A stretch of 64,000 bases of DNA, from the NCBI GenBank assembly GCA_021790935.1, contig JAJYFL010000001.1, positions 186,001 to 250,000 on the forward strand, written 5' to 3'. The stretch's first letter is position 1; every line of letters starts with the position of its first letter. A model generated the notes under the pieces. It saw only the letters and a program-made list of their open reading frames with translations, made no database searches and had not been told where the DNA came from. The translations under genes were made by a program, and so were the position numbers. The stretch comes from a bacterium. Its GTDB lineage: Bacteria > Vulcanimicrobiota > Vulcanimicrobiia > Vulcanimicrobiales > Vulcanimicrobiaceae. Of the stretch, positions 42,223 through 51,544 are shown piece by piece.

Positions 42223-42597
42223 GTGGACCGCGAGCGCCGAGCGCGCGGCGAGGAGTTGCTGCGCGCCGTCGACGGAGACCGGGTAGCGGATAATCTCTTG
42301 CGCGCCTACGAGGATGTCGCGCCGGATTTCACGCGTTATCTGGTTGAGTTCGCCTTCGGCGAGATCTACGCGCGCGAAGGCGACCTGCGCCAGCGCGAAC
42401 TCGTTGCGATCGCTTCTCTGGCTACCATGGGCGGCTGCGACGCTCAGCTGGAGACGCACGTGCACGGCGCGCTCAACGTCGGCCTTACCAAGGCCGAGAT
42501 CGTCGAAGCGGTCATGACGCTCGTTCCCTTCGCCGGCTTTCCCAAGGCGCTGAACGCGATCGCAATCGTCAAACGCGTCTTCGAGAAGCGTTTTTAG
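42223..42597 (+). CDS. Carboxymuconolactone decarboxylase family protein
   Basis: This 124-aa all-alpha protein of the CMD/AhpD-like superfamily has GGCDAQLETHVHGALNVGLTKAEIVEAV, typical of PcaC-like members. Only one cysteine sits before the conserved His, so it is unlikely to be a CxxC AhpD-type alkylhydroperoxidase. No protocatechuate genes are near. It starts with GTG 3 bp after the 2-oxoglutarate dehydrogenase stop and overlaps the convergent pbpC gene by 4 bp. Its substrate is unknown. Confidence 0.85.
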   Translation: MDRERRARGEELLRAVDGDRVADNLLRAYEDVAPDFTRYLVEFAFGEIYAREGDLRQRELVAIASLATMGGCDAQLETHVHGALNVGLTKAEIVEAVMTLVPFAGFPKALNAIAIVKRVFEKRF

Positions 42598-44846
42598 CGC
42601 GAGCTAAGCGCGAAGCCGCGTTTCGCATGCGGCCGGCCGCGAATGACCTCGAAGCGCACGCGCCGCACCGCGCGGCCGGACGCCACGGTCAGCACCCACG
42701 CTCCCGGCCGCACCGTCCAAAAATAGCGGCCGCCGCCGCCGCGCGCGATCCGGCGGCCGTCGAGCGACCACGTGACGAGCGCTCCGCGCGGACGGCTGAT
42801 GCGAAACTCGACCGTTTGCTGCGCGCGACGAGGGTCGTTCGGCGCGAGCGCGTCTTCGAAGACGGCGCCGTCCTGGGGAAAGAGAATGTGGAGCGGCCCC
42901 GTGGTCTCCCCCTGCTGCGCGCGCCATCGATCGTAGGCGGCCTGCCGCGCCGCGCTTCGCGGGCGCCGCTCTGCCAAGAGCATGGCGCGCAAGTCGCCGG
43001 CGTCCAGGTACTCGCTATAGACGTGCCGGCAGTCGCGCGCCGGCGGGAGCCCGGTCGTCGCGCAGAGCGCCACGCGCGCGTACCCTTGCGGTGCGGGAAA
43101 CGGCGGCGGATCGCGGCGTTCGTAGAGGTGGAGCATGATGCGGTTCCATAGCGGCCCCGCGCCGCTGACGCCCGCGACGTCGCGCATCGGCGCGCCGGTG
43201 AAGTTCCCCACCCACACGGCGACGGTATACTGCGGCGTGTAGCCGACGGTCCAGGTATCGCGAAAACCGGAGGAAGTGCCGGTTTTCACGGCGGCGGGGA
43301 AGGGCATGTCGACGACCGACCCGATCCCGAAGGACTGCGCGCGCGCGTACGGATCGGAGAGCATGCTCGTGATCAGCTCCCACGTCCCGCGGTCGCCGAT
43401 CTGCGTGCCGCGCACCGGTCCGCCGCCGCGCACGGTGCGCAGTGGGATTGCGTCTCCACCCCGCGCGAGCGTGACGTACGCGTGCGCGAGATCCCAGAGC
43501 GTGACGTCGCCCGCGCCGAGCGTGAGGCCGAGCCCGTAATACGCCGGCGGATGCGTGAGATGAGCGAAGCCGAGTTGGTGGAGGCGAGCCAGAAAGGCGG
43601 TGACGCCGACGCGTGCGAGCACGCGCACCGCCGGCACGTTGAGCGAGTTCGCGAGCGCGAAACGCACCGGAACCGGTCCGGAAAACTGCCGGCTGTAATC
43701 TTGCGGGCTGTAGATCTCGCCGTTCGGAATCGCGTATGAGGTCGGTACGTCGGCGAGGATCGTATTCGGTCGAATCGCCCGGCGCTCGAGTGCGAATTCG
43801 TAGAGGAACGGTTTGAGCGTCGATCCCGGCTGGCGCAGCGCGCGTACCCCGTCGTTGCGGCCGAGGTACGCATCGTTGAAATAATCGGTCGAGCCCAGAT
43901 ACGCCAGTACTTCGCCGTTGCGGTTGTCGATCACGAGCGCGGCGGCTTGCGTGACGTTGCGCCCCGAGAGCGCGCCGACGACTTGCCGGGCTTGGCTCTG
44001 GACGAAGCGCTGCAGGCGCAAGTCGATCGTCGTGCGCACCGGGGAGGGAAGGTCGGGGCGTTCGCGCGCGATGCGAAACAGGAGTTGCTGCGCTGCGATC
44101 GGACCGTCGCCGAGCGGGCGAAGATGGATCTCCTCGCGCATCGCGATGGCGGCTTGCGCCGCGGTGGCGGATCCCGTCGCGACCATGCGCGCGAGGACGT
44201 ACCGGGCCCGAGCGCGCGCGGCGGCCCAGTGAGATCGCGGGTCGAGACCCGTGGGATCGTTAGGTATGCCGGCCAGCAGGGCCGCTTGCGCCAGATCGAG
44301 ATCGCTTGCCGGGATTCCGAAGTACGAGCGAGCGGCGGCATCGACTCCGTAGATGTTCTCGCCCATCGTCACGCGGTTGACGTAATCCTGGAGGATCGTT
44401 ACCTTGTCGACGCCGGCTTCGATGCGCGTTGCGTCCCACATCTGAAGCAGCTTTCCCGCAAAGGTGTGCGGGATGCCGAACTGCATGCGGGCCAGTTGCA
44501 TCGCGATCGTCGAAGCACCGCTTTCGATGCAGAGGCAGCGCAGCGTTTGAACTCCGGCTCGCGTGAGGGCGAGCCAATCGACGGCACCGTGCTCGAAATA
44601 GCGAGCGTCCTCAACGGCGAGAATCGCGCGGACGAACTGCGGCGAGACCTTGGCGAGCGGTACCGCCGAGGTATGGGTCTGGTCGGGGCTGAGCACGGTG
44701 CCGAGCGGAATCCCCGTCCGGTCCAGAAATGCGATGGAGGTATCGCGCGGCGCGAGGAGCGAGGCCGGAACGCAGAGCGCTCGCCCGAGAAGAACGAGGC
44801 CGAGCCCAACCGTGCCGAGCACCAGCCAGAAAGCGTAGGGGCGCAC
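42594..44846 (-). CDS. pbpC: Penicillin-binding protein 1C
   Basis: This bifunctional murein synthase of about 750 aa has an N-terminal membrane helix and a GT51 transglycosylase domain (AILAVEDARYFEHGAVDW, GASTIAMQLARM). The transpeptidase domain has Ser in STLK (ALRQPGSTLKPF), SLN (ANSLNVPAV) and KTG (AAVKTGTSSGFRDTW). A C-terminal beta-rich PBP1C domain follows. The GTG at 44846 is preferred because the family N-terminus begins there. A TTG at 44873 is possible. The extra 198 codons upstream are antisense to the macroglobulin gene. PBP1C and bacterial alpha-2-macroglobulins typically pair, as here. Confidence 0.93.
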   Translation of the reverse strand: MRPYAFWLVLGTVGLGLVLLGRALCVPASLLAPRDTSIAFLDRTGIPLGTVLSPDQTHTSAVPLAKVSPQFVRAILAVEDARYFEHGAVDWLALTRAGVQTLRCLCIESGASTIAMQLARMQFGIPHTFAGKLLQMWDATRIEAGVDKVTILQDYVNRVTMGENIYGVDAAARSYFGIPASDLDLAQAALLAGIPNDPTGLDPRSHWAAARARARYVLARMVATGSATAAQAAIAMREEIHLRPLGDGPIAAQQLLFRIARERPDLPSPVRTTIDLRLQRFVQSQARQVVGALSGRNVTQAAALVIDNRNGEVLAYLGSTDYFNDAYLGRNDGVRALRQPGSTLKPFLYEFALERRAIRPNTILADVPTSYAIPNGEIYSPQDYSRQFSGPVPVRFALANSLNVPAVRVLARVGVTAFLARLHQLGFAHLTHPPAYYGLGLTLGAGDVTLWDLAHAYVTLARGGDAIPLRTVRGGGPVRGTQIGDRGTWELITSMLSDPYARAQSFGIGSVVDMPFPAAVKTGTSSGFRDTWTVGYTPQYTVAVWVGNFTGAPMRDVAGVSGAGPLWNRIMLHLYERRDPPPFPAPQGYARVALCATTGLPPARDCRHVYSEYLDAGDLRAMLLAERRPRSAARQAAYDRWRAQQGETTGPLHILFPQDGAVFEDALAPNDPRRAQQTVEFRISRPRGALVTWSLDGRRIARGGGGRYFWTVRPGAWVLTVASGRAVRRVRFEVIRGRPHAKRGFALSSR

Positions 44847-44931
44847 GATTCGCTCAAGGTTCGAGCCGCGCAAGTACTCTTCCGGCAGGCCGTTGAATGC
44901 CTGGGAGGCTGTCGTTTGCTGGAGGCGCTCG

Positions 44932-47900
44932 ATGCACGTTTGCTGCCGCCGGATCGTTCGCGTGGGTTTCTTGGCCGCTTGCGCGCTTGCCGCTCTGGGC
45001 GGCTGCGCCAGACCCATCGTTCGCGCGCCTCTCGCCACCGTGGCGCCGCTGCCGCTTCCTTCGTTGCCTCCGTGGATCGAGCAGATATCTCCCACCGGGA
45101 CGGCCGGATCGCTCGCGCAGATCCGCGTGATCTTCGCGCACCCGTTACTTCCGGTTGGGGAGATCGGCACGCCGGGAGAACGGGCGCTCCTCGCGGATTT
45201 CGAGATAGCGCCGGCGCTGCCCGGCCGCTTCGTGGTGCTGACGCCGCGGATGATCGGCTTCGAGGCCGCTGCCGCGCTGCCGGAGGCCACGCGCGTGCGC
45301 GTGACCTTGAAATCCGGGCTGCGCGATCTCCGGGGCGATACGCTCGCGCGAGATCTCGCATGGACGTTCGTGACACGGCCGTTGAAGATCGTCGATGCCG
45401 ATGCCGAGGCGGCGCTCGAGGAGACGTACGGGCCGGCCACGCCGCCGCCAGCGCCGGTCGTCTCGCTGCGGCCGATGGTGCGACTCGAGTCGAACGTGCG
45501 GCTCGACCCCGCCTCGCTCGCGCGGTTCGCTACGTTTCAAGCGCCCGGCAACGCGCCGCCGATCGGCGCGGCGGTCGCCGTCGAGACGCAAGCCACGGCT
45601 CCGCCCGGCTTCGGAGCGGCCGCGCGCTTTAACCCGGCGCTGCGAACGTACATCTACGACGTCACGCCGCAGCAGGCGCTCGCCAAAGCGACGAATTACG
45701 CGTTTGTCGTCGATCCGGGCGTGCGCCCCGCCTACGGCAATCTTCCGAGCACGACGCCGTTCCGGAAGTCGCTGACGACCTACGGTCCCCTCGCGCTCGT
45801 CCAAGCCTTGGCGACCACCGATCCGATGATCCCGGAAGGAGCCGCGCGTTTTGCGAACGGCGATCCGGCGCTCGTCTTCGACAATCAGCTCGATCCGAAG
45901 AGCTTCGCGCAGAACGTGACGCTCTCGCCACCCGGCCGGCCGGTCCCCAAACGCTACTCGCTCTCGTACGACGGAGATACGATCTACGTCAACCCCTTCG
46001 CGCTGGCACCCGATACGCGCTATACCGTCACGATCGCGGGGGCGATGCAAGACGTCTACGGGCAGCAACTCGGGCTTGCAACCGCGACAACGTTTCGGAC
46101 CGGCGACCTCGCTCCGTATTTTTGGGCGCCTGCCGGGCTCAATCGGTTCGTCGCGGGCGAGCGGCTGCAGCTGCAGTACAAGGCCGCGAACCTGCCGGGC
46201 AACCGCTACCAGGCTGCCTACGAAACGGTCGATCCGCGGCAGCTGGTCTACTCCTCCGAACCGCAACCCGCCGATTGGAAGTGGTATCGCGTCGCCGGTG
46301 CGGTGCGCAACGTCGAGAGTCGCGTCGACGTGCCGCTGAGCTCGCTGCTTGGCGGTGCCTTCGGCACGCTCGCGTACGGCGTCGGCGCGCAGATTCCGGG
46401 GACGTCGCCGACCTACGGCCTGGTTCAGCTGACCGACCTCGGCGTCTTCGCGCAGTGGTTTCCGCGGAGCGGCGAGGTCTCGGTGCAGCGCTTGAGCGAC
46501 GGAGCTCCCGTTGTGGGCGCTCGCATCGACGTATACGTCTCGCATGCGTACGAGCAGAGGCAGCCGGGTTCGCCGAGCCCGTGTGCGAGCGGTACGACCG
46601 ATGCGGCGGGAAGATGGAGCGTGCGCGGCGCCGCACTCGAAGCGTGCTACGCCGGCAACCGGCCGGCGGACGAGGCGCCGGAACTGCTCGCCGTCGTGCG
46701 CGACGGGCGCGACTGGTCGTACGTCCGCACCTACGATTGGAGCGGCATCTACGACTACGACGGCATTACGGGCGGCTGGTCCGACGGGCAGCCGATCTCG
46801 CGCGGCACGCTTTACTCGGACCGCGAGATGTACCAGCCCGGCGAGCGCGCGTGGCTTACCGCCGTCTGCTACGTTTTGCAAGACGGAAAGTTGAGCGCCG
46901 ATCGAGACGCTCGTTACGCTCTAAAGCTGACCGATCCGAACGGCAAGGACGTTTCGCTCCCTTCGCAAACGACGAACCGGTACGCGACGTTCTCGTTTCC
47001 AATCGATCTCGCGAAGACGCAAGAGCTCGGCTACTACACCGTTACCGCTACCGGCCCGCAGGGCGCGCGCATCACCGGAAGCTTCCGCGTTGCCGAGTTT
47101 CACCCACCGAATTTCAGCGTCGACCTGACCCTCGACCGAAGCGTTGCGGCAAGTGGGGAGACGGTGCAGGCAAAAGGCCGCGCGCGTTACCTCTTCGGCG
47201 CGCCGATGAACGGTGCCAAGGCGATGCTGCACGTCACGCGCCAGCCGATAAGCTTCACGCCGCCGGGCTGGGCGGAGTACGCGTTCGGCCGGCAGTGGCT
47301 CTGGCCGCAAGAAGAGCCGAGCGTGACCTCGGACGTGACGCAGCAGAGCGTCGTACTCGACGCGCAGGGCAAGGCGCGAACCGCGATAGCGGTGGATAGC
47401 AAACTTCCGTACCCGATGGCGTACCGCGTGGATCTCCAGGTGAGCGACGCATCGAACCTGGAGAGCTCCGCGACGGCGTCGTTCAGCGCGCTGCCGAGCT
47501 CGTCGCTGGTGGGCCTGCGCAACGATTTCGTCGGATCGGTAGGCGTGCCTGTAAACGTCGATGTCATCGTCACCGATCCGCAGGGTCACGCCGAGAGCGG
47601 CAAGGCCGTGCACCTCGAGCTTCAGCAGATGCGCTACGGCAGCGTCACGCAGATCGTGGAGGGAAGTCAAGCCGCACTCAATTCCGTTCGATTCGTTACC
47701 GTTTCTCAGGCGGATACGACCAGCGCCGGCACGCCGCAGCGCGTACAGCTTACCGCGAGCGCTCCGGGCAGCTATCGGATCCGCGCCGAGATATCCGGCA
47801 CGGGCGCTGCCGCGGCAACCGATTCTCCGATCTGGATCTCGGGACCGGGCCAAGCGGTATGGGGGCAGAGTAACCCTTCGCAACTTGAGATGAAACTCGA

Positions 47901-50613
47901 CAAAGCGGCATACCACGTCGGCGACACGGCGAAGCTGGCCGTCGCCTCGCCGTATCGCCGGGCCGATCTCTATCTCTCCGTCGTCCGCGACCGCGTTCTT
48001 TACAAGCGGACGATCGCGATCGACGGCAGCGCACCGGACGTGCGCATTCCGATCACGCAAGCGATGTTTCCCAACGCCGCCGTTGAGGCCGAACTCGTGC
48101 GGCGCGGCCCGCCGCTCACCCAGAGCAACGTTCGGGGCGTCGATAGTCTGGTCCGCATCGGTATGGTGCCCCTGGCGCTCGATCTGAGCGCGCGCTATCT
48201 TCGGGCCTCCGTCGTTCCGGATAAGGCGACGCTCGCTCCCGGAGACGTGCAGCGGGTGCGCCTGACGCTTCGCGACGGGCGAGGCCACCCCGTGCGAGGG
48301 CAGTTTACCGTAATCGTTGCGAACGATGCCATCTTGCGGTTGAGCGGCTACCGGCCGCCGGATCTCGTGAAGACGGTCTTCGCGGCGCAACCGATCTCAA
48401 CGCGTTTTGCGGACAACCGCCCGAACGTTACGCTGGCACAGCCGACGGACGCCACCGAGAAAGGCTGGGGTTACGGCGGCGGCTTCCTCGCAGGCGCGGC
48501 GGGAACGCACGTGCGCACGAAATTCGTGCCGCTGGCCTACTTCAACGGATCCGTGCGAACCGGTGCCGACGGCTCGGCCGAGGTTTCGTTCAAGGTTCCC
48601 GACGATCTGACGACCTGGCGCGTGATGGCCGTCGCCGCAACCGATGCGGCGGAACCGCGCTTTGCGAACGCCGACGCCACCTTCGTCACGAGCAAACCGC
48701 TGGTGACCGATGCGTTGCTGCCGCAGTTCGCGCGTACGGGCGATCGCATCGATGCGGGCCTAGCGTTGATGAACCTGCTCGGTACCCCCGTCGACGCGAC
48801 GACGCACGGGACGCTGACCGGCGGTTTGACCTTTGCCTCGTCGTCGTCGCAGTCGCTCGATGCGCGAGCGTCGTTCGGCGCGGGCATGAATGCGTGGCGC
48901 TTTCCGATACTCGTGGGAGCGCCGTCGCCGTCGTCGGTCGAGTTCCAGACGAGCATCGGCAAGGGCGTCGAAGATGCGTTCCGCGTGCCGTTCGAGATAC
49001 GCAACGCCGGCGTGAGGGAATCGACGATCGATGCAGGCGCGACCTCCGGGCGCGCGCAGATTCCGCTCGCGTTCGGGCAGGCGCCCGGGACGCTGACGAT
49101 CTCCGTCGCGGGTTCGCTCCTCCCCGAGATCGCCGTGCCGGCGGAACGCGCGCTCGGCGCGGAGCGGCTAGCGCTGCTGCTGCCGACCGCAGGCCGCTTG
49201 AGCATCGCCACATCGCTGGTCGTGCTCGAACGGCGGATCGGGCATCCGCTGACCGCGCATGACGCGCGCTCGGAGGCGATCGCGGCGGTCGCCGGCTTGG
49301 CGGCGCTGCAGCGGCTTGACGGAGGGTTTGCCTTCTGGCCGAACGGTCATTCCGACGCCTTCGGCAGCGCGGATGCGGTCCGGAGCCTGGCCTACGCGCG
49401 CGACCATGGCATTCCCGTGCCGGTGGCCGTGCTCGCAAATGCCAAGCCCTATCTCGTGCGCGCGCTGGCCGATCCGCACGCCGCCGAACGCTGGTGCGAT
49501 ACCGCCGCGTGTAAGGCGAGCTTGCGTTTGGCTATGCTCCAAGCGCTGGCGGCTCTCGGCGACCGGCGTACGGACTTCCTGCAGGCGATCTACGCGCAGC
49601 GCGGCGCGCTCGGCTTGGGAGCTCGCGCGCAACTCGCGCGTTACCTGCAGGAGACGCCCGGCTGGCGCATGCAGGCCGATACGCTCGCGCGCGAACTCGC
49701 GCAGAAGATCTACGTAACGGGGCGATACGCAAACATCCAGTCGCAGAGCGCATGGTACTATTCGGAGGTTGGCGCGCAGGCCGCGTACGTGCGTCTGCTC
49801 GTGGCTCGCCGAGCGCCGGCCGAGCGCACCGATCGGGCGATCCGCGCCCTCGTCGCGCAGTCGTGCCGCTGCGGCTGGCCGTCGGCAGCGGATACGGCGG
49901 CGGCGCTGCGCGCGATGGTCGACTACGCCGCAACCGAACGCACGGCACCGGATTTCACGGCGAACCTGACGCTCGACGGCAAGAACATCGGCACCGCGCG
50001 GTTCGCCGGTTACGGCGCGGCCGAAAGAACCTTCACCGTCGACACGCGCAATTTTGCCGTAGGCAGCCACGCGCTCGTTCTGAGCAAGGTCGGAGCCGGC
50101 ACGCTGCACTACGTGGTTTCCTACGCCTATCGCCTGGACGCCGGCGCTCCCGGAGCGCTGCACGGCTTGCGCGTCGTACGGGTGCTTCGAGCGGTCGATA
50201 CGACGCCCGTGCTCGCGACCTTCGATCTCGCGCCGCAGACGCAAACGCTCTCGTTCGCGGCGAACGAGGTTTTCGATGTGGGCGTGCGCGTCATCGTCGA
50301 TCACCCCGTCGATCGCGTCGTCGTCAGCGATCCGTTGCCGGCCGGATTCGAGGCGCTGCACACTTCGTTTCAAACGACGGCCGCGTACTATCAACCGCTG
50401 GCCGATAGCTGGCAGATCGATTACCAGCAGATCTACCGGGATCGAGTCGTTGCATTCGCACGCCACCTGGATCCGGGAGTCTACAGCCTGCACTATCTCG
50501 TTCGCTCGGTGACGCCGGGTACGTACCTCTGGCCTGGGGCGCAGGTCTATCTGCTCGACGCTCCCGAAGAGTTCGGAAGAACGGCCTTCGCCACCGTGCG
50601 CGTTCGCGAGTAG
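44932..50613 (+). CDS. Alpha-2-macroglobulin family lipoprotein
   Basis: This 1893-aa exported lipoprotein has a lipobox ending LAALGGC (Cys25). It carries MG-domain repeats (YTVTIAGAMQDVYG, MYQPGERAWLTAVCYV, GDTAKLAVASPYR) and the TEVKVPDDLTTWRVMAVA-like segment typical of the family. The thioester motif CxEQ expected in the thioester domain is not found; the corresponding region reads LLLPTAGRLSIATSLVVLERR. A C-terminal bait-like MG10 domain completes it. It is divergent from pbpC. The family is thought to trap proteases that reach the periplasm. The thioester loss suggests non-covalent trapping. Confidence 0.93.
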   Translation: MHVCCRRIVRVGFLAACALAALGGCARPIVRAPLATVAPLPLPSLPPWIEQISPTGTAGSLAQIRVIFAHPLLPVGEIGTPGERALLADFEIAPALPGRFVVLTPRMIGFEAAAALPEATRVRVTLKSGLRDLRGDTLARDLAWTFVTRPLKIVDADAEAALEETYGPATPPPAPVVSLRPMVRLESNVRLDPASLARFATFQAPGNAPPIGAAVAVETQATAPPGFGAAARFNPALRTYIYDVTPQQALAKATNYAFVVDPGVRPAYGNLPSTTPFRKSLTTYGPLALVQALATTDPMIPEGAARFANGDPALVFDNQLDPKSFAQNVTLSPPGRPVPKRYSLSYDGDTIYVNPFALAPDTRYTVTIAGAMQDVYGQQLGLATATTFRTGDLAPYFWAPAGLNRFVAGERLQLQYKAANLPGNRYQAAYETVDPRQLVYSSEPQPADWKWYRVAGAVRNVESRVDVPLSSLLGGAFGTLAYGVGAQIPGTSPTYGLVQLTDLGVFAQWFPRSGEVSVQRLSDGAPVVGARIDVYVSHAYEQRQPGSPSPCASGTTDAAGRWSVRGAALEACYAGNRPADEAPELLAVVRDGRDWSYVRTYDWSGIYDYDGITGGWSDGQPISRGTLYSDREMYQPGERAWLTAVCYVLQDGKLSADRDARYALKLTDPNGKDVSLPSQTTNRYATFSFPIDLAKTQELGYYTVTATGPQGARITGSFRVAEFHPPNFSVDLTLDRSVAASGETVQAKGRARYLFGAPMNGAKAMLHVTRQPISFTPPGWAEYAFGRQWLWPQEEPSVTSDVTQQSVVLDAQGKARTAIAVDSKLPYPMAYRVDLQVSDASNLESSATASFSALPSSSLVGLRNDFVGSVGVPVNVDVIVTDPQGHAESGKAVHLELQQMRYGSVTQIVEGSQAALNSVRFVTVSQADTTSAGTPQRVQLTASAPGSYRIRAEISGTGAAAATDSPIWISGPGQAVWGQSNPSQLEMKLDKAAYHVGDTAKLAVASPYRRADLYLSVVRDRVLYKRTIAIDGSAPDVRIPITQAMFPNAAVEAELVRRGPPLTQSNVRGVDSLVRIGMVPLALDLSARYLRASVVPDKATLAPGDVQRVRLTLRDGRGHPVRGQFTVIVANDAILRLSGYRPPDLVKTVFAAQPISTRFADNRPNVTLAQPTDATEKGWGYGGGFLAGAAGTHVRTKFVPLAYFNGSVRTGADGSAEVSFKVPDDLTTWRVMAVAATDAAEPRFANADATFVTSKPLVTDALLPQFARTGDRIDAGLALMNLLGTPVDATTHGTLTGGLTFASSSSQSLDARASFGAGMNAWRFPILVGAPSPSSVEFQTSIGKGVEDAFRVPFEIRNAGVRESTIDAGATSGRAQIPLAFGQAPGTLTISVAGSLLPEIAVPAERALGAERLALLLPTAGRLSIATSLVVLERRIGHPLTAHDARSEAIAAVAGLAALQRLDGGFAFWPNGHSDAFGSADAVRSLAYARDHGIPVPVAVLANAKPYLVRALADPHAAERWCDTAACKASLRLAMLQALAALGDRRTDFLQAIYAQRGALGLGARAQLARYLQETPGWRMQADTLARELAQKIYVTGRYANIQSQSAWYYSEVGAQAAYVRLLVARRAPAERTDRAIRALVAQSCRCGWPSAADTAAALRAMVDYAATERTAPDFTANLTLDGKNIGTARFAGYGAAERTFTVDTRNFAVGSHALVLSKVGAGTLHYVVSYAYRLDAGAPGALHGLRVVRVLRAVDTTPVLATFDLAPQTQTLSFAANEVFDVGVRVIVDHPVDRVVVSDPLPAGFEALHTSFQTTAAYYQPLADSWQIDYQQIYRDRVVAFARHLDPGVYSLHYLVRSVTPGTYLWPGAQVYLLDAPEEFGRTAFATVRVRE

Positions 50614-51185
50614 TCGCGCGTTTCACGTGGCGGCGCGCCCTGCAGGCCCATGACCTGCAGGAGTTCTTCGATAACGTTTGCGACGCGCAGCAGCCCACGA
50701 TTGTGCGCCGAGACGAACCCTTCGCGCACCGATCTATCGAAGAAGGCGAGCAGCTCGTCGTAGTAACCACCGGCGTTGAGCAGACCTACGGGTTTGTCGT
50801 GTATCTGCAATTGGGCCCACGTAAGGATCTCGCAGAGCTCGTCCATCGTTCCGAAGCCGCCGGGTAGGGCGATGAAGGCGTCGCTCGCGTCGGCCATCAA
50901 CGCCTTGCGTTCGTGCATGCTGCCGACGACGTGCAGCCGGGTCAGGCCTCCGTGCGCGATCTCGCTGCCCGCGAGCGCCTCCGGAATGACGCCGATGACT
51001 TCGGTACCCGCGGAGAGCGCGGCGTCGGCGAGCACGCCCATCAGCCCGACCCGGCCGCCGCCGTACACGATGCCGAAGCCGGCTGCGGCGATCCGGCCGG
51101 CGACGTCGCGCACGATCCGAACGTAGTTGCCGGCGTTTCCGGTATGCGCGCCGCAGAACACGCAGATGTACTTGCGAGCCGTCAT
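50547..51185 (-). CDS. LOG family protein (TIGR00730, nucleotide 5'-monophosphate phosphoribohydrolase-like)
   Basis: This 212-aa Rossmann-fold protein has the lysine decarboxylase-like motif GGRVGLMGVLADAAL and PGGFGTMDELCEILTW, the PGGxGTxxE signature of LOG enzymes. Plant LOG releases cytokinin bases; bacterial members hydrolyse AMP or related nucleotides. It overlaps the convergent macroglobulin gene by 67 bp, which is large but both frames look real. The ATG at 51185 follows an unremarkable leader. The physiological role is not established. Confidence 0.9.
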   Translation of the reverse strand: MTARKYICVFCGAHTGNAGNYVRIVRDVAGRIAAAGFGIVYGGGRVGLMGVLADAALSAGTEVIGVIPEALAGSEIAHGGLTRLHVVGSMHERKALMADASDAFIALPGGFGTMDELCEILTWAQLQIHDKPVGLLNAGGYYDELLAFFDRSVREGFVSAHNRGLLRVANVIEELLQVMGLQGAPPRETRDYSRTRTVAKAVLPNSSGASSR

Positions 51186-51235
51186 GCTGGGGCGCTTTGG
51201 CGGGCGTGCGCCGCGGGCCTGCAGAAGCTCTCCGC

Positions 51236-51523
51236 ATGCTCGAGGAGACGAAACGCCCCGGTCGTTCGCCGCAACGGCCGCGGCCGGCCCCCGACGACGG
51301 CATCCTGCGCGTGGGGCGCGAGCGCCGGCGCGGGAGCGTCGTCTCGATCGTCACGGGGCTGGACCCGCTCGAGCTCGCCGCCGTCGCGAAAACCTTGAAA
51401 CGGCTCTGCGGTTCGGGCGGCACCGCCAAGAACGGCGTCGTGGAGATTCAAGGCGACCACCGCGACAAGATCGTGACGTTTTTCGCCGAGCAGGGACGGC
51501 GGGTCAAGAAGGCCGGCGGCTAG
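51236..51523 (+). CDS. SUI1/eIF1-like translation initiation factor (YciH family)
   Basis: This 95-aa protein has the SUI1 fold core VSIVTGLDPLELAAVAKTLKRLCGSGGTAKNGVVEIQGDH. A basic N-terminal segment precedes it. YciH-type bacterial homologues bind the small ribosomal subunit and influence start-codon selection. The ATG at 51236 is preferred. An upstream TTG at 51197 would add 13 residues. The two neighbours, LOG and kamA, are both on the other strand, so it is a single gene. Confidence 0.85.
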   Translation: MLEETKRPGRSPQRPRPAPDDGILRVGRERRRGSVVSIVTGLDPLELAAVAKTLKRLCGSGGTAKNGVVEIQGDHRDKIVTFFAEQGRRVKKAGG

Positions 51524-51544
51524 GACGCTGTCTCGTCGCCGCCG

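Noticed and set aside
44847-45440. N-terminal extension of pbpC
   Set aside because: It lacks family similarity, is low in hydrophobicity and lies antisense to the macroglobulin lipobox region.
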